From positions 1 to 8,929 of the forward strand of contig JAEZOG010000174.1 in the NCBI GenBank assembly GCA_023414155.1: 8,929 bases of DNA, in the 5' to 3' direction. The position numbers were made by a program, and so were the translations under genes. Shown piece after piece: positions 1 through 5,717 of this stretch. Every line of letters begins with the position of its first letter. Positions within the stretch are counted from its first letter, which is position 1. The notes beneath the pieces were generated by a model. It saw nothing but the letters and a program-made list of their open reading frames with translations, searched no databases and was not told the origin of the DNA. The DNA is from Cyanobacteria bacterium OH_CFB_184. Lineage in GTDB: Bacteria > Cyanobacteriota > Vampirovibrionia > Gastranaerophilales > Gastranaerophilaceae.

Positions 1-2
1 TT

Positions 3-428
3 GCAAGCATAATAAAGCTTTTGGAAAAATTAAGAAAAACTTTTTCATACATTATTATCGATAACAATTCTACGATAGATAACAAGCTGACTTCGATTTT
101 TGAAGTGTCCGATTTGATTTTGTTTATCACTGCAGCAAATCTTCCTACTCTTAGAAATTGCCAAAGATGTCTGGAATTGTTTGATAAATTCGGTTATAAA
201 GAAGATAAGGTCAAGCTTGTTTTAAACAGGTATATAAGTAACGATGATTATAAAATCGAAGATGTAGAAGCGGTTTTAAGTAAAAATATTTTTTGGAAAA
301 TTCCAAACAATTATTTTTCTGTAATAGACGCTATAAACAAAGGTATCACAGTAAAAGAACTGAACGAATCGTCAAATATTGCAGAGAATTTTAGACACCT
401 TGCACAAGAAATAATTAATAGAGCTTAA
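3..428 (+). CDS. CpaE/TadZ-like MinD/ParA-family ATPase, C-terminal part (5' truncated by window)
   Basis: The frame is open to the window edge (codons for A-S-I-I-K-L-L precede the TTG at 21), so this is the end of a larger gene, not a protein starting at 21. The visible 141 residues follow the C-terminal half of CpaE/TadZ, the MinD-like protein that positions Tad/Flp pilus machinery at the membrane. Matches in order are a 'YIIID' strand, a 'SDLILFITAANLPTLRNC' segment like the family's 'ADEVLLVTTPDLPSLRN', 'VKLVLNRY' with the usual N-R, and 'IPNNYFSVIDAINKGITVKEL' like 'IPNDYRAVSEAINRG'. The aspartate of 'IIID' is followed by N-N-S-T rather than the usual proline-containing switch, so activity may be altered. 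The Walker A region lies outside the window and cannot be judged. The stop is one base before the next start, implying translational coupling with the CpaF-like gene. Confidence 0.8.
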   Translation, partial: ASIIKLLEKLRKTFSYIIIDNNSTIDNKLTSIFEVSDLILFITAANLPTLRNCQRCLELFDKFGYKEDKVKLVLNRYISNDDYKIEDVEAVLSKNIFWKIPNNYFSVIDAINKGITVKELNESSNIAENFRHLAQEIINRA

Positions 429-429
429 A

Positions 430-1671
430 ATGTCACTAAAAAGCAGATTGTTAAATAAAAATTCTAAGCTTAAAAAAGAAGAGCAAACACTTGCCATTCC
501 TTCTTCGACAACTTTTGATGTTCTTAATTATTTTGAAAATAATCCACATATCTCATCGGTTTTAATGTATGGTGCGGATAAGATTTTTGTCGAAAAAGAT
601 GGAATATTAAAAGAAGCCGATATATTTTTAAAAGATGATCAATCTTTGGTTTCAATCATCGAAGGTATAGCCAATCAATATGATAGAATTATAAACTCTC
701 AAAACCCTTCTTATACAATTATTCTGGCAAATGGTATAAAAATCACTGCGATGATGGCCCCATTGTTAAAAGAAGGTGCGTTTCTGTCATTAAAAAGACA
801 AAGCAAGTGTTCAAAAAACTTTGATGGAATAATCGATAATAAAATAATAAGTAACGAAATTTCATTGTTTATAAAAGGATGTCTGGCTGCAAAGTTGAAT
901 GTATTTGTTAACTCTCATGCACAGGTAAATAAAGCAAACATTTTGAATTATATAACAAATCAAATCCCGTCTGGAGAAAGCATCGTTACGATGGAATCTT
1001 TTCCTCAGCTGAAAATAAAAAGAGATAGTGCTTTAGGAATGATAAAGCATAAAGGCAGTTTTTCAAAAACCTTAAGAAAAGCCATAAATTTAGGTCACGA
1101 CAGGATCGTCGTATCAGAAGCTACTATAAATGAACTTGTTGCAATATTTGAGTACATAAACTTTGGTCACAGCGGATTTTTAGCGTCTTTTTCTTCTAAA
1201 TCATATGAAGAAATGCTCACATCACTGCAAAATTTGATTATGCTCTCCTTTCCGAATTTATCTGAAGAGAACGCGGCTTCATTGATTTATTCTTCAATTG
1301 ATATAATCGTATTTGTAGACAAAACAAAAGATGGAACAGAAAGAATTACTAAAATTGCAGAGTTGGTAAAAACAAAATCAGGTATTAAAATTCAAGATTT
1401 ATTTGTTTGGAAAGAAAGCAAATCTAAAACAGATAAATTTAATGGCTCTCACTATTCTACAGGTGATGTCTCCAGATTTTTTACAGATAGTGCCCTATCT
1501 GGATTAGGATTTTTAGAAGAGTATTTTAACAAAGAATATAAACATAATTATATTGAATCTAAAGTGTCTAAAAATTCGCTTTCACTTTCTAAAACCAAAA
1601 AAAATTCTTCATCTGAAAAATTAAGCAAATATAAATCCTTAAAAGATAAAATTAAGAAGCAATCCACATAA
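430..1671 (+). CDS. CpaF/TadA-family secretion ATPase homologue with degenerate catalytic motifs (probable pseudo-ATPase)
   Basis: The 413-residue protein aligns along its length with CpaF/TadA, the hexameric ATPase powering Tad pilus assembly. The N-terminal domain 'GADKIFVEKDGIL' (about 48-60) matches the family's 'GPDRIFVERRGRL'. The core aligns without gaps at 157-175, but the P-loop G-G-T-G-S-G-K-T is S162-H-A-Q-V-N-K168-A: only the lysine survives. The Asp-box 'IVTIED' is 'IVTMES' (185-190), losing the aspartate. The Walker B region 'DRIVVSE' (224-230) keeps its glutamate but not the following R-G. The His-box 'GHDGSLTTIHAN' is 'GHSGFLASFSSK' (246-257), losing the second histidine. The end of the core, 'ERITKIAELV' to 'IQDLFVWK', is well conserved. 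A Ser/Lys-rich tail (about 375-413) follows. The frame is uninterrupted, which favours a retained non-catalytic protein over decay. Start ATG lies one base after the upstream stop and has no clear Shine-Dalgarno site. Family certain, activity doubtful. Confidence 0.85.
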   Translation: MSLKSRLLNKNSKLKKEEQTLAIPSSTTFDVLNYFENNPHISSVLMYGADKIFVEKDGILKEADIFLKDDQSLVSIIEGIANQYDRIINSQNPSYTIILANGIKITAMMAPLLKEGAFLSLKRQSKCSKNFDGIIDNKIISNEISLFIKGCLAAKLNVFVNSHAQVNKANILNYITNQIPSGESIVTMESFPQLKIKRDSALGMIKHKGSFSKTLRKAINLGHDRIVVSEATINELVAIFEYINFGHSGFLASFSSKSYEEMLTSLQNLIMLSFPNLSEENAASLIYSSIDIIVFVDKTKDGTERITKIAELVKTKSGIKIQDLFVWKESKSKTDKFNGSHYSTGDVSRFFTDSALSGLGFLEEYFNKEYKHNYIESKVSKNSLSLSKTKKNSSSEKLSKYKSLKDKIKKQST

Positions 1672-1754
1672 TGTTTGTTAATAAATATTAAAAATAAATT
1701 GAAAAGTAAACAATAATTTTTTTTCGATTTTTCATATAAAAGACAATTTATAAA

Positions 1755-1758
1755 GGAG
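1755..1758 (+). promoter_or_regulatory. Ribosome binding site deciding the start of the small repeat protein
   Basis: GGAG (within TAAAGGAG) lies only 2 nt before the ATG at 1761 but 8 nt before the ATG at 1767. Normal spacing favours 1767, giving a protein that begins M-K-V-S-F-G. Confidence 0.7.
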
Positions 1759-1766
1759 TTATGCAA

Positions 1767-2285
1767 ATGAAAGTCTCGTTTGGTCAATTTTCTGCAAAAT
1801 CAATACCTATGGTTTCAACCGCAAATCATAACAGTAAAAATATTTCAGTGAGTGATACCGCTACAAATGCACCAAAAGAACTAATAAGTTCTAAAGGCGT
1901 TATGGCAATCCGTGCTTCTGTACTTTCTGGAGTCTCATTCAAAGGACAAAAAAGAGAAGAAGAATCATTCAAAAACGGAGCAAGACAGGTAATCAAATAT
2001 GATGAAGATGGTGGAGTCGTTCAAAAAGTAAATTTCGCTTCAGATAATAAAACGGTAAAAAGTATAGAAGATATGGCTCAAAAAACAGTTGTGACCTTTA
2101 GAGAAGATGGATCAATTCTGTCTGTTAATGATCAAAATCTTGGAGCTGAAATCCATTATAAAGGAGATGGTGAAACTATCTCTTACATAAACGATTTTGA
2201 AAACGAAAAAGTTATATATTTTAAACAAGATGGAATGATGATTGATCATGAAGTTGATTATAAAGGCAGAGTTTATCTTCCATAA
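1767..2285 (+). CDS. Small protein of unknown function with four beta-type '[YF]xxDG' repeats
   Basis: I do not recognise a named family. From the ATG at 1767 it is 172 residues; the ATG at 1761 adds only M-Q and is too close to the GGAG. No signal peptide or membrane segment is visible. The first 60 residues are Ser/Thr/Asn-rich and probably flexible, with two short similar elements, 'VSFGQF' near the start and 'VSFKGQ' near residue 56. The rest contains four related units centred on 'IKYDEDG', 'VTFREDG', 'IHYKGDG' and 'IYFKQDG', spaced about 33, 21 and 20 residues. Each has alternating hydrophobic strand residues then a D-G turn, suggesting stacked beta-hairpins like MORN or YD-type repeats. 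The gene is separated from the CpaF-like gene by 95 bp of AT-rich DNA and is followed by a terminator, so it may be its own short unit or end the upstream operon. Cytoplasmic by default; function unknown. Confidence 0.75.
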   Translation: MKVSFGQFSAKSIPMVSTANHNSKNISVSDTATNAPKELISSKGVMAIRASVLSGVSFKGQKREEESFKNGARQVIKYDEDGGVVQKVNFASDNKTVKSIEDMAQKTVVTFREDGSILSVNDQNLGAEIHYKGDGETISYINDFENEKVIYFKQDGMMIDHEVDYKGRVYLP

Positions 2286-2322
2286 GGTTAAAATATACTC
2301 TATACAAGAAAAATCAAACAAT

Positions 2323-2358
2323 AAATGAAAGAATAATCAGGTTCTTTCATTTTTTTTT
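2323..2358 (+). terminator. Rho-independent terminator after the repeat protein
   Basis: ATGAAAGAA (2325-2333) pairs perfectly with TTCTTTCAT (2342-2350) around an 8-nt loop, immediately followed by eight T residues (2351-2358). The A residues at 2323-2324 can extend the stem into the T run. The stem has only two G-C pairs, in keeping with the AT-rich genome. It separates the Tad-like/repeat-protein side from the regulator-flagellar side. Confidence 0.72.
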
Positions 2359-2386
2359 GCGAAAAATAATCTTGTTCGCTCAGACA

Positions 2387-2441
2387 AATACATTATTTGT
2401 TTTAAAAAAACTACATCAATAAATAGTACTAATACATTATT
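2387..2441 (+). repeat. 11-bp direct repeat AATACATTATT, two copies 44 bp apart
   Basis: Copies at 2387-2397 and 2431-2441 are identical. The first is preceded by CAGACA and the second is followed by GGTCTG, so each copy has a half-site of the same sequence on opposite sides. Part of the putative control region; function inferred only. Confidence 0.55.
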
Positions 2442-2452
2442 GGTCTGATTGG

Positions 2453-2461
2453 TGTTATAAA
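2453..2461 (+). promoter_or_regulatory. Candidate extended -10 promoter element
   Basis: TGT-TATAAA gives a TGn motif directly before a 5/6 match to TATAAT. No good -35 box lies 16-18 bp upstream, as expected for an extended -10 or activator-dependent promoter. A TGGTCTG element (2441-2447) sits just upstream. If used, it would give a leader of about 160-215 nt before the response regulator. Confidence 0.35.
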
Positions 2462-2533
2462 TCAACTACCCCTTTTGAACTAGTAGGCCGATGGGTCTAA
2501 AGAGTTTGTTATGACCAGCTTTTTACTTGTTTA

Positions 2534-2549
2534 TAGACCATCTGGTCTA
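2534..2549 (+). promoter_or_regulatory. 16-bp dyad TAGACCA-TC-TGGTCTA, candidate operator
   Basis: Seven-base arms are perfectly complementary around a 2-bp centre. Just downstream, TTCAAA (2554-2559) and TAAGAT (2577-2582) form a weak sigma70-like pair with 17-bp spacing. If that promoter is real, the dyad is centred near -47, a usual activator position. The same AGACCA/TGGTCT arms recur inside the kinase gene at 3482-3505. Proposed as a site for the response regulator encoded immediately downstream; this is inference. Confidence 0.45.
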
Positions 2550-2670
2550 AACCTTCAAATACACCCAAAACACAAATAAGATAAACCTTTTAGTCGATGA
2601 GAGGCTACTCCATTTAGAGGTAATATGCATAGTGTAAGTGAAGTATTTACAAAATTTATGATAAAGATTT

Positions 2671-2677
2671 GGGGAGG
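2671..2677 (+). promoter_or_regulatory. Strong ribosome binding site deciding the response-regulator start
   Basis: GGGGAGG lies 4 nt before the ATG at 2682. The competing in-frame ATG at 2625 has a weaker AGAGG 4 nt upstream and would add 19 residues ahead of the receiver domain that do not resemble family sequence. Confidence 0.6.
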
Positions 2678-2681
2678 AAAA

Positions 2682-3392
2682 ATGAGAAGAGGCGTGGAGT
2701 TTAAAAGGAAAGCAAAGATTATTTTAGTAGATGACAATTTTGATCATTTAGCTGGAATAAGAGAGCTTATCGGTCTTGAAAGCGACTTCGACGTTATTGC
2801 GACAGCAACAAATGCTAATATCGCAATTAGTTTAATTAAAAAATACCAACCCGATATCGTGCTAATGGATATCAACATGCCTGAAAAAGATGGGCTAACA
2901 GCGATTAGCGAAATCGAAAAATTGAATTTAGGGGTAAAAGTTATAGCTTTAACAGGATACGATGATCCGGATCTAATCTTTAGAGCTATGAAAATTGGGG
3001 CAAAGGGGTATATTCTAAAAACTATGGCTTCAGCTCAATTGATTTATGCAATTGAAGAAGTTTCACAAGGGAAAGTGTATCTACCGTCTGCGTTATCTTC
3101 TCGTTTCTTCGAATATTTCCAAAAATCATTCCGCGAGGAAGCAACAGTTGTATCTGATGGAGAAAACTTGCTTTCATACCTTACACAAAGAGAAGAAGAA
3201 GTTTTAGACTTATTAACTCAAGGTGTAACGTATAAAGGCGTAGCTCAAAAATTGTTCATCAGCGAAACTACAGTTAAAACTCATGTGAACAACATTTTCC
3301 AAAAATTACAGGTAAATGATAGAACACAAGCGGTATTGTACGCATTGAACAACGGCTTTGCTAACAAAAGAAAAATGAAAATTGCAATCTAA
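2682..3392 (+). CDS. NarL/FixJ-family two-component response regulator (receiver + LuxR-type HTH)
   Basis: From ATG 2682 it is 236 residues, normal for the family; a start at 2625 would give 255. The receiver domain (about 11-125) shows the acidic pair D17-D18 in 'ILVDD', phosphoacceptor D63 in 'IVLMDINMP', T91 in 'IALTGYDD' and K113 in 'GYILKTMA', so phosphorylation chemistry looks intact. A linker follows, then a LuxR-type helix-turn-helix (about 167-222): 'LTQREEEVLDLL', 'VAQKLFISETTVKTHVNNIF', 'LQVNDRTQAVLYAL'. It should act in the cytoplasm as a phosphorylation-dependent transcription factor. The kinase 11 bp downstream is the evident partner, and early flagellar genes follow without a visible terminator, so flagellar genes are likely targets. 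The dyads in its leader and in the kinase gene could be its own binding sites. No sigma54-interaction (AAA+) domain is present, so it differs from FlgR/FlrC-type flagellar regulators. Confidence 0.93.
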   Translation: MRRGVEFKRKAKIILVDDNFDHLAGIRELIGLESDFDVIATATNANIAISLIKKYQPDIVLMDINMPEKDGLTAISEIEKLNLGVKVIALTGYDDPDLIFRAMKIGAKGYILKTMASAQLIYAIEEVSQGKVYLPSALSSRFFEYFQKSFREEATVVSDGENLLSYLTQREEEVLDLLTQGVTYKGVAQKLFISETTVKTHVNNIFQKLQVNDRTQAVLYALNNGFANKRKMKIAI

Positions 3393-3403
3393 CAGAAGAA
3401 AAA

Positions 3404-4681
3404 ATGAGTAAAAATAACTTTAAAAAACAAAAAAATATACTTAGAGAATTCATTGTCGATGAGTATACCAAAGAATATAGCAAACAGACCATAATTGGTC
3501 TGTTTCGCTCCATAGTTGAGCCTGTAATTGAGGCTTCAAGTCAAGATTCTTTGGTAGTTTTCAGGCTTTTCGACACAGAAGGTGTTGCTTCAGCTGTAAA
3601 AAGGCTGGAGTTCTCCAGTGCAAAAGTATATTCATTTTGTGATGAAGTTAAATCTGATAGCATTGTAAATGTCGAAAAAGATGGTATTTGGGATAGTGTA
3701 GAATTTATCATGGTATTGGCGCCAAGATATTCAGCGGTTCTTGTTTGGGATTATTCATTGTCTTCTTCTAAGGACTTTTCAAAAATTTGTTTGATATACA
3801 ACTCAAGAACAGTTGCAGATGTAGCCAAGGTTATTTTTGATAATTCAAAAATCAATCTGGATGAATATTTAACAACTTATGCTCCTGACAGAAGGGAAAA
3901 TGAGCTTTTGAATGTTTCCATCAATAAATTAGTTAGAAGTTTCAATTCTGCTAATGAAGAGATTGTTATTACAGAGGCAGAAAAGCAAGATATTTCAAAA
4001 ACTCATGAGTTATTAAACGAATATGAATATACTGCTGATAAGGCAAAAATCATAGCCCATGAAATAAAAAATCATCTTTCTGTTATTGATTTATACACAA
4101 AAATTACAGAAAAAAGAATTGCTGATGTTAAAGCCGATAAAACAGTTATCGAATCTATTGAAAATGCAATCAGAAGCATAAGATATTCAACTTATTCTAT
4201 AACTCAATTTATCAGTGAGCTAAAAACTTTTGCAAAACCTATTCTTGTAGAAAAGAGAATAACACCTATTATTGAAGATGTAGTTGGTCTTACTTCTCCA
4301 AAAGCACAAGAAAATAACGTAAAAATTGAATACTTTATAAAAGATGATTTAAGAGTTCATGTGGATGAAATAAAAATCCATAGTGTTCTTATAAATCTTA
4401 TTTATAACGCTATTGAATCAATGAAAAATGGCGGCGAAATTTTTATCGAATGTGAGCAAGATAAAAACTTTGCCAGAATAACAATAAAAGACAACGGTGA
4501 AGGCATTTTGCCGGAGCTTCAAGATAAAATCTTTGAAGAAGGATTCACTACAAAGCTCACAGGAAACGGACTTGGTCTTCATATATGCAAAAGCTTGATG
4601 AAAGAGCAATATGGAGAAATAAATCTGCTTAAATCAGATGAGAATGGCACTCAGATGGAAATTTTAGTACCAATTATCTAA
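3404..4681 (+). CDS. Soluble sensor histidine kinase, partner of the upstream response regulator
   Basis: The 425-residue protein has no convincing membrane segment or signal peptide, so it should sense a cytoplasmic cue. Residues 1 to about 200 form an input region I cannot assign; it has alternating strand/helix character, including 'RYSAVLVWDYSLS' and 'FSKICLIYNSRTVADV'. The dimerisation/phosphoacceptor segment is 'IIAHEIKNHLSVIDLY' with H219. The HATPase domain shows an N-box 'LINLIYNAIESM' (329-340), G1 'DNGEGI' (363-368), F-box 'FEEGFTTK' (377-384) and G2 'GNGLGLHI' (387-394), all intact, so autophosphorylation is expected. The start is 11 bp after the regulator stop behind a weak AGAAG site, and flgB begins 12 bp after its stop, arguing for one operon. 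By architecture it resembles the soluble flagellar-assembly kinase FlgS, but that role is inferred from position only. A 10-bp perfect inverted repeat lies inside its first codons (3482-3505). Confidence 0.92.
   Translation: MSKNNFKKQKNILREFIVDEYTKEYSKQTIIGLFRSIVEPVIEASSQDSLVVFRLFDTEGVASAVKRLEFSSAKVYSFCDEVKSDSIVNVEKDGIWDSVEFIMVLAPRYSAVLVWDYSLSSSKDFSKICLIYNSRTVADVAKVIFDNSKINLDEYLTTYAPDRRENELLNVSINKLVRSFNSANEEIVITEAEKQDISKTHELLNEYEYTADKAKIIAHEIKNHLSVIDLYTKITEKRIADVKADKTVIESIENAIRSIRYSTYSITQFISELKTFAKPILVEKRITPIIEDVVGLTSPKAQENNVKIEYFIKDDLRVHVDEIKIHSVLINLIYNAIESMKNGGEIFIECEQDKNFARITIKDNGEGILPELQDKIFEEGFTTKLTGNGLGLHICKSLMKEQYGEINLLKSDENGTQMEILVPII
3482..3505 (+). repeat. Perfect 10-bp inverted repeat inside the kinase gene, sharing the leader dyad core
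   Basis: AAACAGACCA (3482-3491) and TGGTCTGTTT (3496-3505) are exact reverse complements around TAAT. The inner AGACCA/TGGTCT arms are the same as in the leader dyad at 2534-2549, though the spacer is 4 rather than 2 bp. In DNA it could be an operator; in mRNA it would make a 10-bp hairpin with a 4-nt loop about 80 nt into the coding sequence. Confidence 0.55.
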
Positions 4682-4693
4682 GAGGAGAGAAAA

Positions 4694-5170
4694 ATGGAAG
4701 CACTTGGAAGTTCAAGAGCAATAGAAATTACTAAACTTGCTATGGATGGTCTTTTGATGAGACAGCAGGCGATTTCGGCGAACACTGCCAACGTAAATAC
4801 GCCTAATTATCAGAGAAAAGAAGTTGCTTTTGAAGATCAGTTAAGAAATATTCTTCAGCAAGAAACAGCCAAAACAAACATAAAATTAGCGAATAGTGCG
4901 GCGGTATCTTACAATGCAACGGCGCTTGATCAAGTGAAAAGACCGACAGAACACCAATTAGCTTTGCTAAATCAAAATAGCTTTAAAGGTTATAAGCCAG
5001 AAGTTATAAGTGATTTGGCTGATACAGACCCTGCAACAGGCAACAATGTCAATATTGAAAAAGAAATGATGGATATGGCTAAGGCAGGTACACAATACGG
5101 AATCTTGGCATCGTTAGAATCAAGGATGTTAAATGGATTAACCGAAGTAATTAAAGGAACAGGAGCGTAA
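4694..5170 (+). CDS. flgB: Flagellar basal-body proximal rod protein FlgB
   Basis: FlgB forms part of the proximal rod above the MS ring and is exported by the flagellar type III apparatus. The N-terminal signature 'LAMDGLLMRQQAISANTANV' (15-34) continues to 'NTPNYQRKEVAFEDQL', matching the rod/hook family's 'RQQ.IAxNIANxNTPGY' motif. The C-terminal helix 'NNVNIEKEMMDMAKAGTQY' (117-135) and 'LESRMLNGLTEVIKG' match the family end. At 158 residues it is a little longer than the usual 130-140, the extra length falling in the variable central region (about 55-115). Start ATG has a strong GAGGAG (4682-4687) 6 nt upstream, overlapping the end of the kinase gene. It opens the flagellar structural block and lies directly after the two-component pair. 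Confidence 0.95.
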   Translation: MEALGSSRAIEITKLAMDGLLMRQQAISANTANVNTPNYQRKEVAFEDQLRNILQQETAKTNIKLANSAAVSYNATALDQVKRPTEHQLALLNQNSFKGYKPEVISDLADTDPATGNNVNIEKEMMDMAKAGTQYGILASLESRMLNGLTEVIKGTGA

Positions 5171-5173
5171 TAG

Positions 5174-5677
5174 ATGAGTTTTGATGTTTTTGATGTTTCT
5201 GCCTCAGGTATGCAGGCTCAAAGAATAAAACTTGATGCTATTTCAAGTAATATAGCAAACATTAACACCACAAGAAATCCAGATGGAACACCTGGGGTGT
5301 ATGCGAAAAAAGAAGTATCTTTTAGAGCTATTTATATGGATAAAATGGGTCAAGCCCCGGCTTTTCCAAACGGCTCTCATGAGGCATATTTTAATTCTTC
5401 TGATAATGCGGTTTCTTTAAGAGGTGGAGTTTCTTTCGACGAAAAAAACTTATCTCAAGGAGTAGAAGTTGCGGCAATAGAAGATAGCAAAGATCCACAT
5501 AGAGTTGTCTATGATCCTTCTCATCCTGATGCAAATGCAGACGGGTATGTGACTTTGCCAAACGTAAATATCGTCGAAGAAATGGTAAATATGGTAAGTG
5601 CTTCAAAAGCGTATGAAGCAAATGCAGCAGCAGCAGAAACTGCAAAAACAATGATTAGCGCTGCTATGAAAATATAA
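5174..5677 (+). CDS. flgC: Flagellar basal-body rod protein FlgC
   Basis: FlgC is a proximal rod subunit that assembles with FlgB, FlgF and FliE. The start 'FDVFDVSASGMQAQRIKLDA' with 'ISSNIANINTT' (23-33) is the family N-terminus. The block 'VVYDPSHPDANADGYV' with 'LPNVNIVEEMVNMVSASKAY' (111-147) is close to the FlgC consensus and distinguishes it from FlgB. At 167 residues it exceeds the common 135-150: an extra segment of roughly 20 residues lies around 58-95, in the variable domain between the conserved ends. The start is 3 bp after flgB, with AGGAG (5161-5165) lying inside the flgB 3' end 8 nt upstream, so the two are probably translationally coupled. Confidence 0.97.
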   Translation: MSFDVFDVSASGMQAQRIKLDAISSNIANINTTRNPDGTPGVYAKKEVSFRAIYMDKMGQAPAFPNGSHEAYFNSSDNAVSLRGGVSFDEKNLSQGVEVAAIEDSKDPHRVVYDPSHPDANADGYVTLPNVNIVEEMVNMVSASKAYEANAAAAETAKTMISAAMKI

Positions 5678-5717
5678 AAATCAAGGTTAATTTTTAGGGA
5701 AAATCGAGGAGAAAACA

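Larger units (their letters stand above)
2359..2681 (+). other. Non-coding leader upstream of the two-component/flagellar operon
   Basis: This stretch lacks a supported gene (an upstream in-frame ATG at 2625 is the only alternative coding claim). It contains three GGTCT elements at 2442, 2494 and 2544, a 16-bp dyad (2534-2549), an 11-bp direct repeat AATACATTATT (2387-2397 and 2431-2441), and a CAAATA/TATTTG inverted repeat (2385-2390, 2394-2399). Two weak promoter candidates are noted separately. I see no tRNA, no recognisable riboswitch and no CRISPR repeat. Its length and repeat content contrast with the 3-73 bp gaps in the downstream cluster and mark it as the likely control region. Confidence 0.6.

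Noticed and set aside
1672..1766. Possible terminator or promoter between the CpaF-like gene and the repeat protein
   Set aside because: There is a run of eight or more T residues near 1717-1724, but only a 4-bp AT stem precedes it. TTGAAA at 1699 and TATAAA at 1735 are 30 bp apart.
2487..2492. GCCGAT in the leader, as a possible sigma28 promoter
   Set aside because: It continues GG rather than AA, and the nearest TAAA upstream is about 25 bp away rather than about 15.
2359..2624. Riboswitch, tRNA or CRISPR in the leader
   Set aside because: No cloverleaf, conserved aptamer core or regular repeat-spacer unit could be found; the repeats are too short and irregular for CRISPR.
2625..2681. Upstream in-frame ATG giving a 255-residue response regulator
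   Set aside because: AGAGG upstream is acceptable, but the added 19 residues lie outside the receiver fold and GGGGAGG sits before the ATG at 2682. Kept as an alternative only.
3605..3618. CTGGAG-TT-CTCCAG palindrome in the kinase gene
   Set aside because: Short arms, in coding sequence, unrelated to the GGTCT dyads; expected by chance.
4133..4140. GCCGATAA, an exact sigma28-type -10 box, inside the kinase gene
   Set aside because: No TAAA-type -35 lies at the required distance and the site is well inside a conserved coding region about 550 bp before flgB.
5391..5651. Minus-strand open frames over flgC (and others at 1548-1787, 2112-2321, 4418-4609, 5521-5766)
   Set aside because: They lie antisense to well-conserved genes, have no ribosome sites of note, and encode low-complexity or hydrophobic strings typical of shadow frames.
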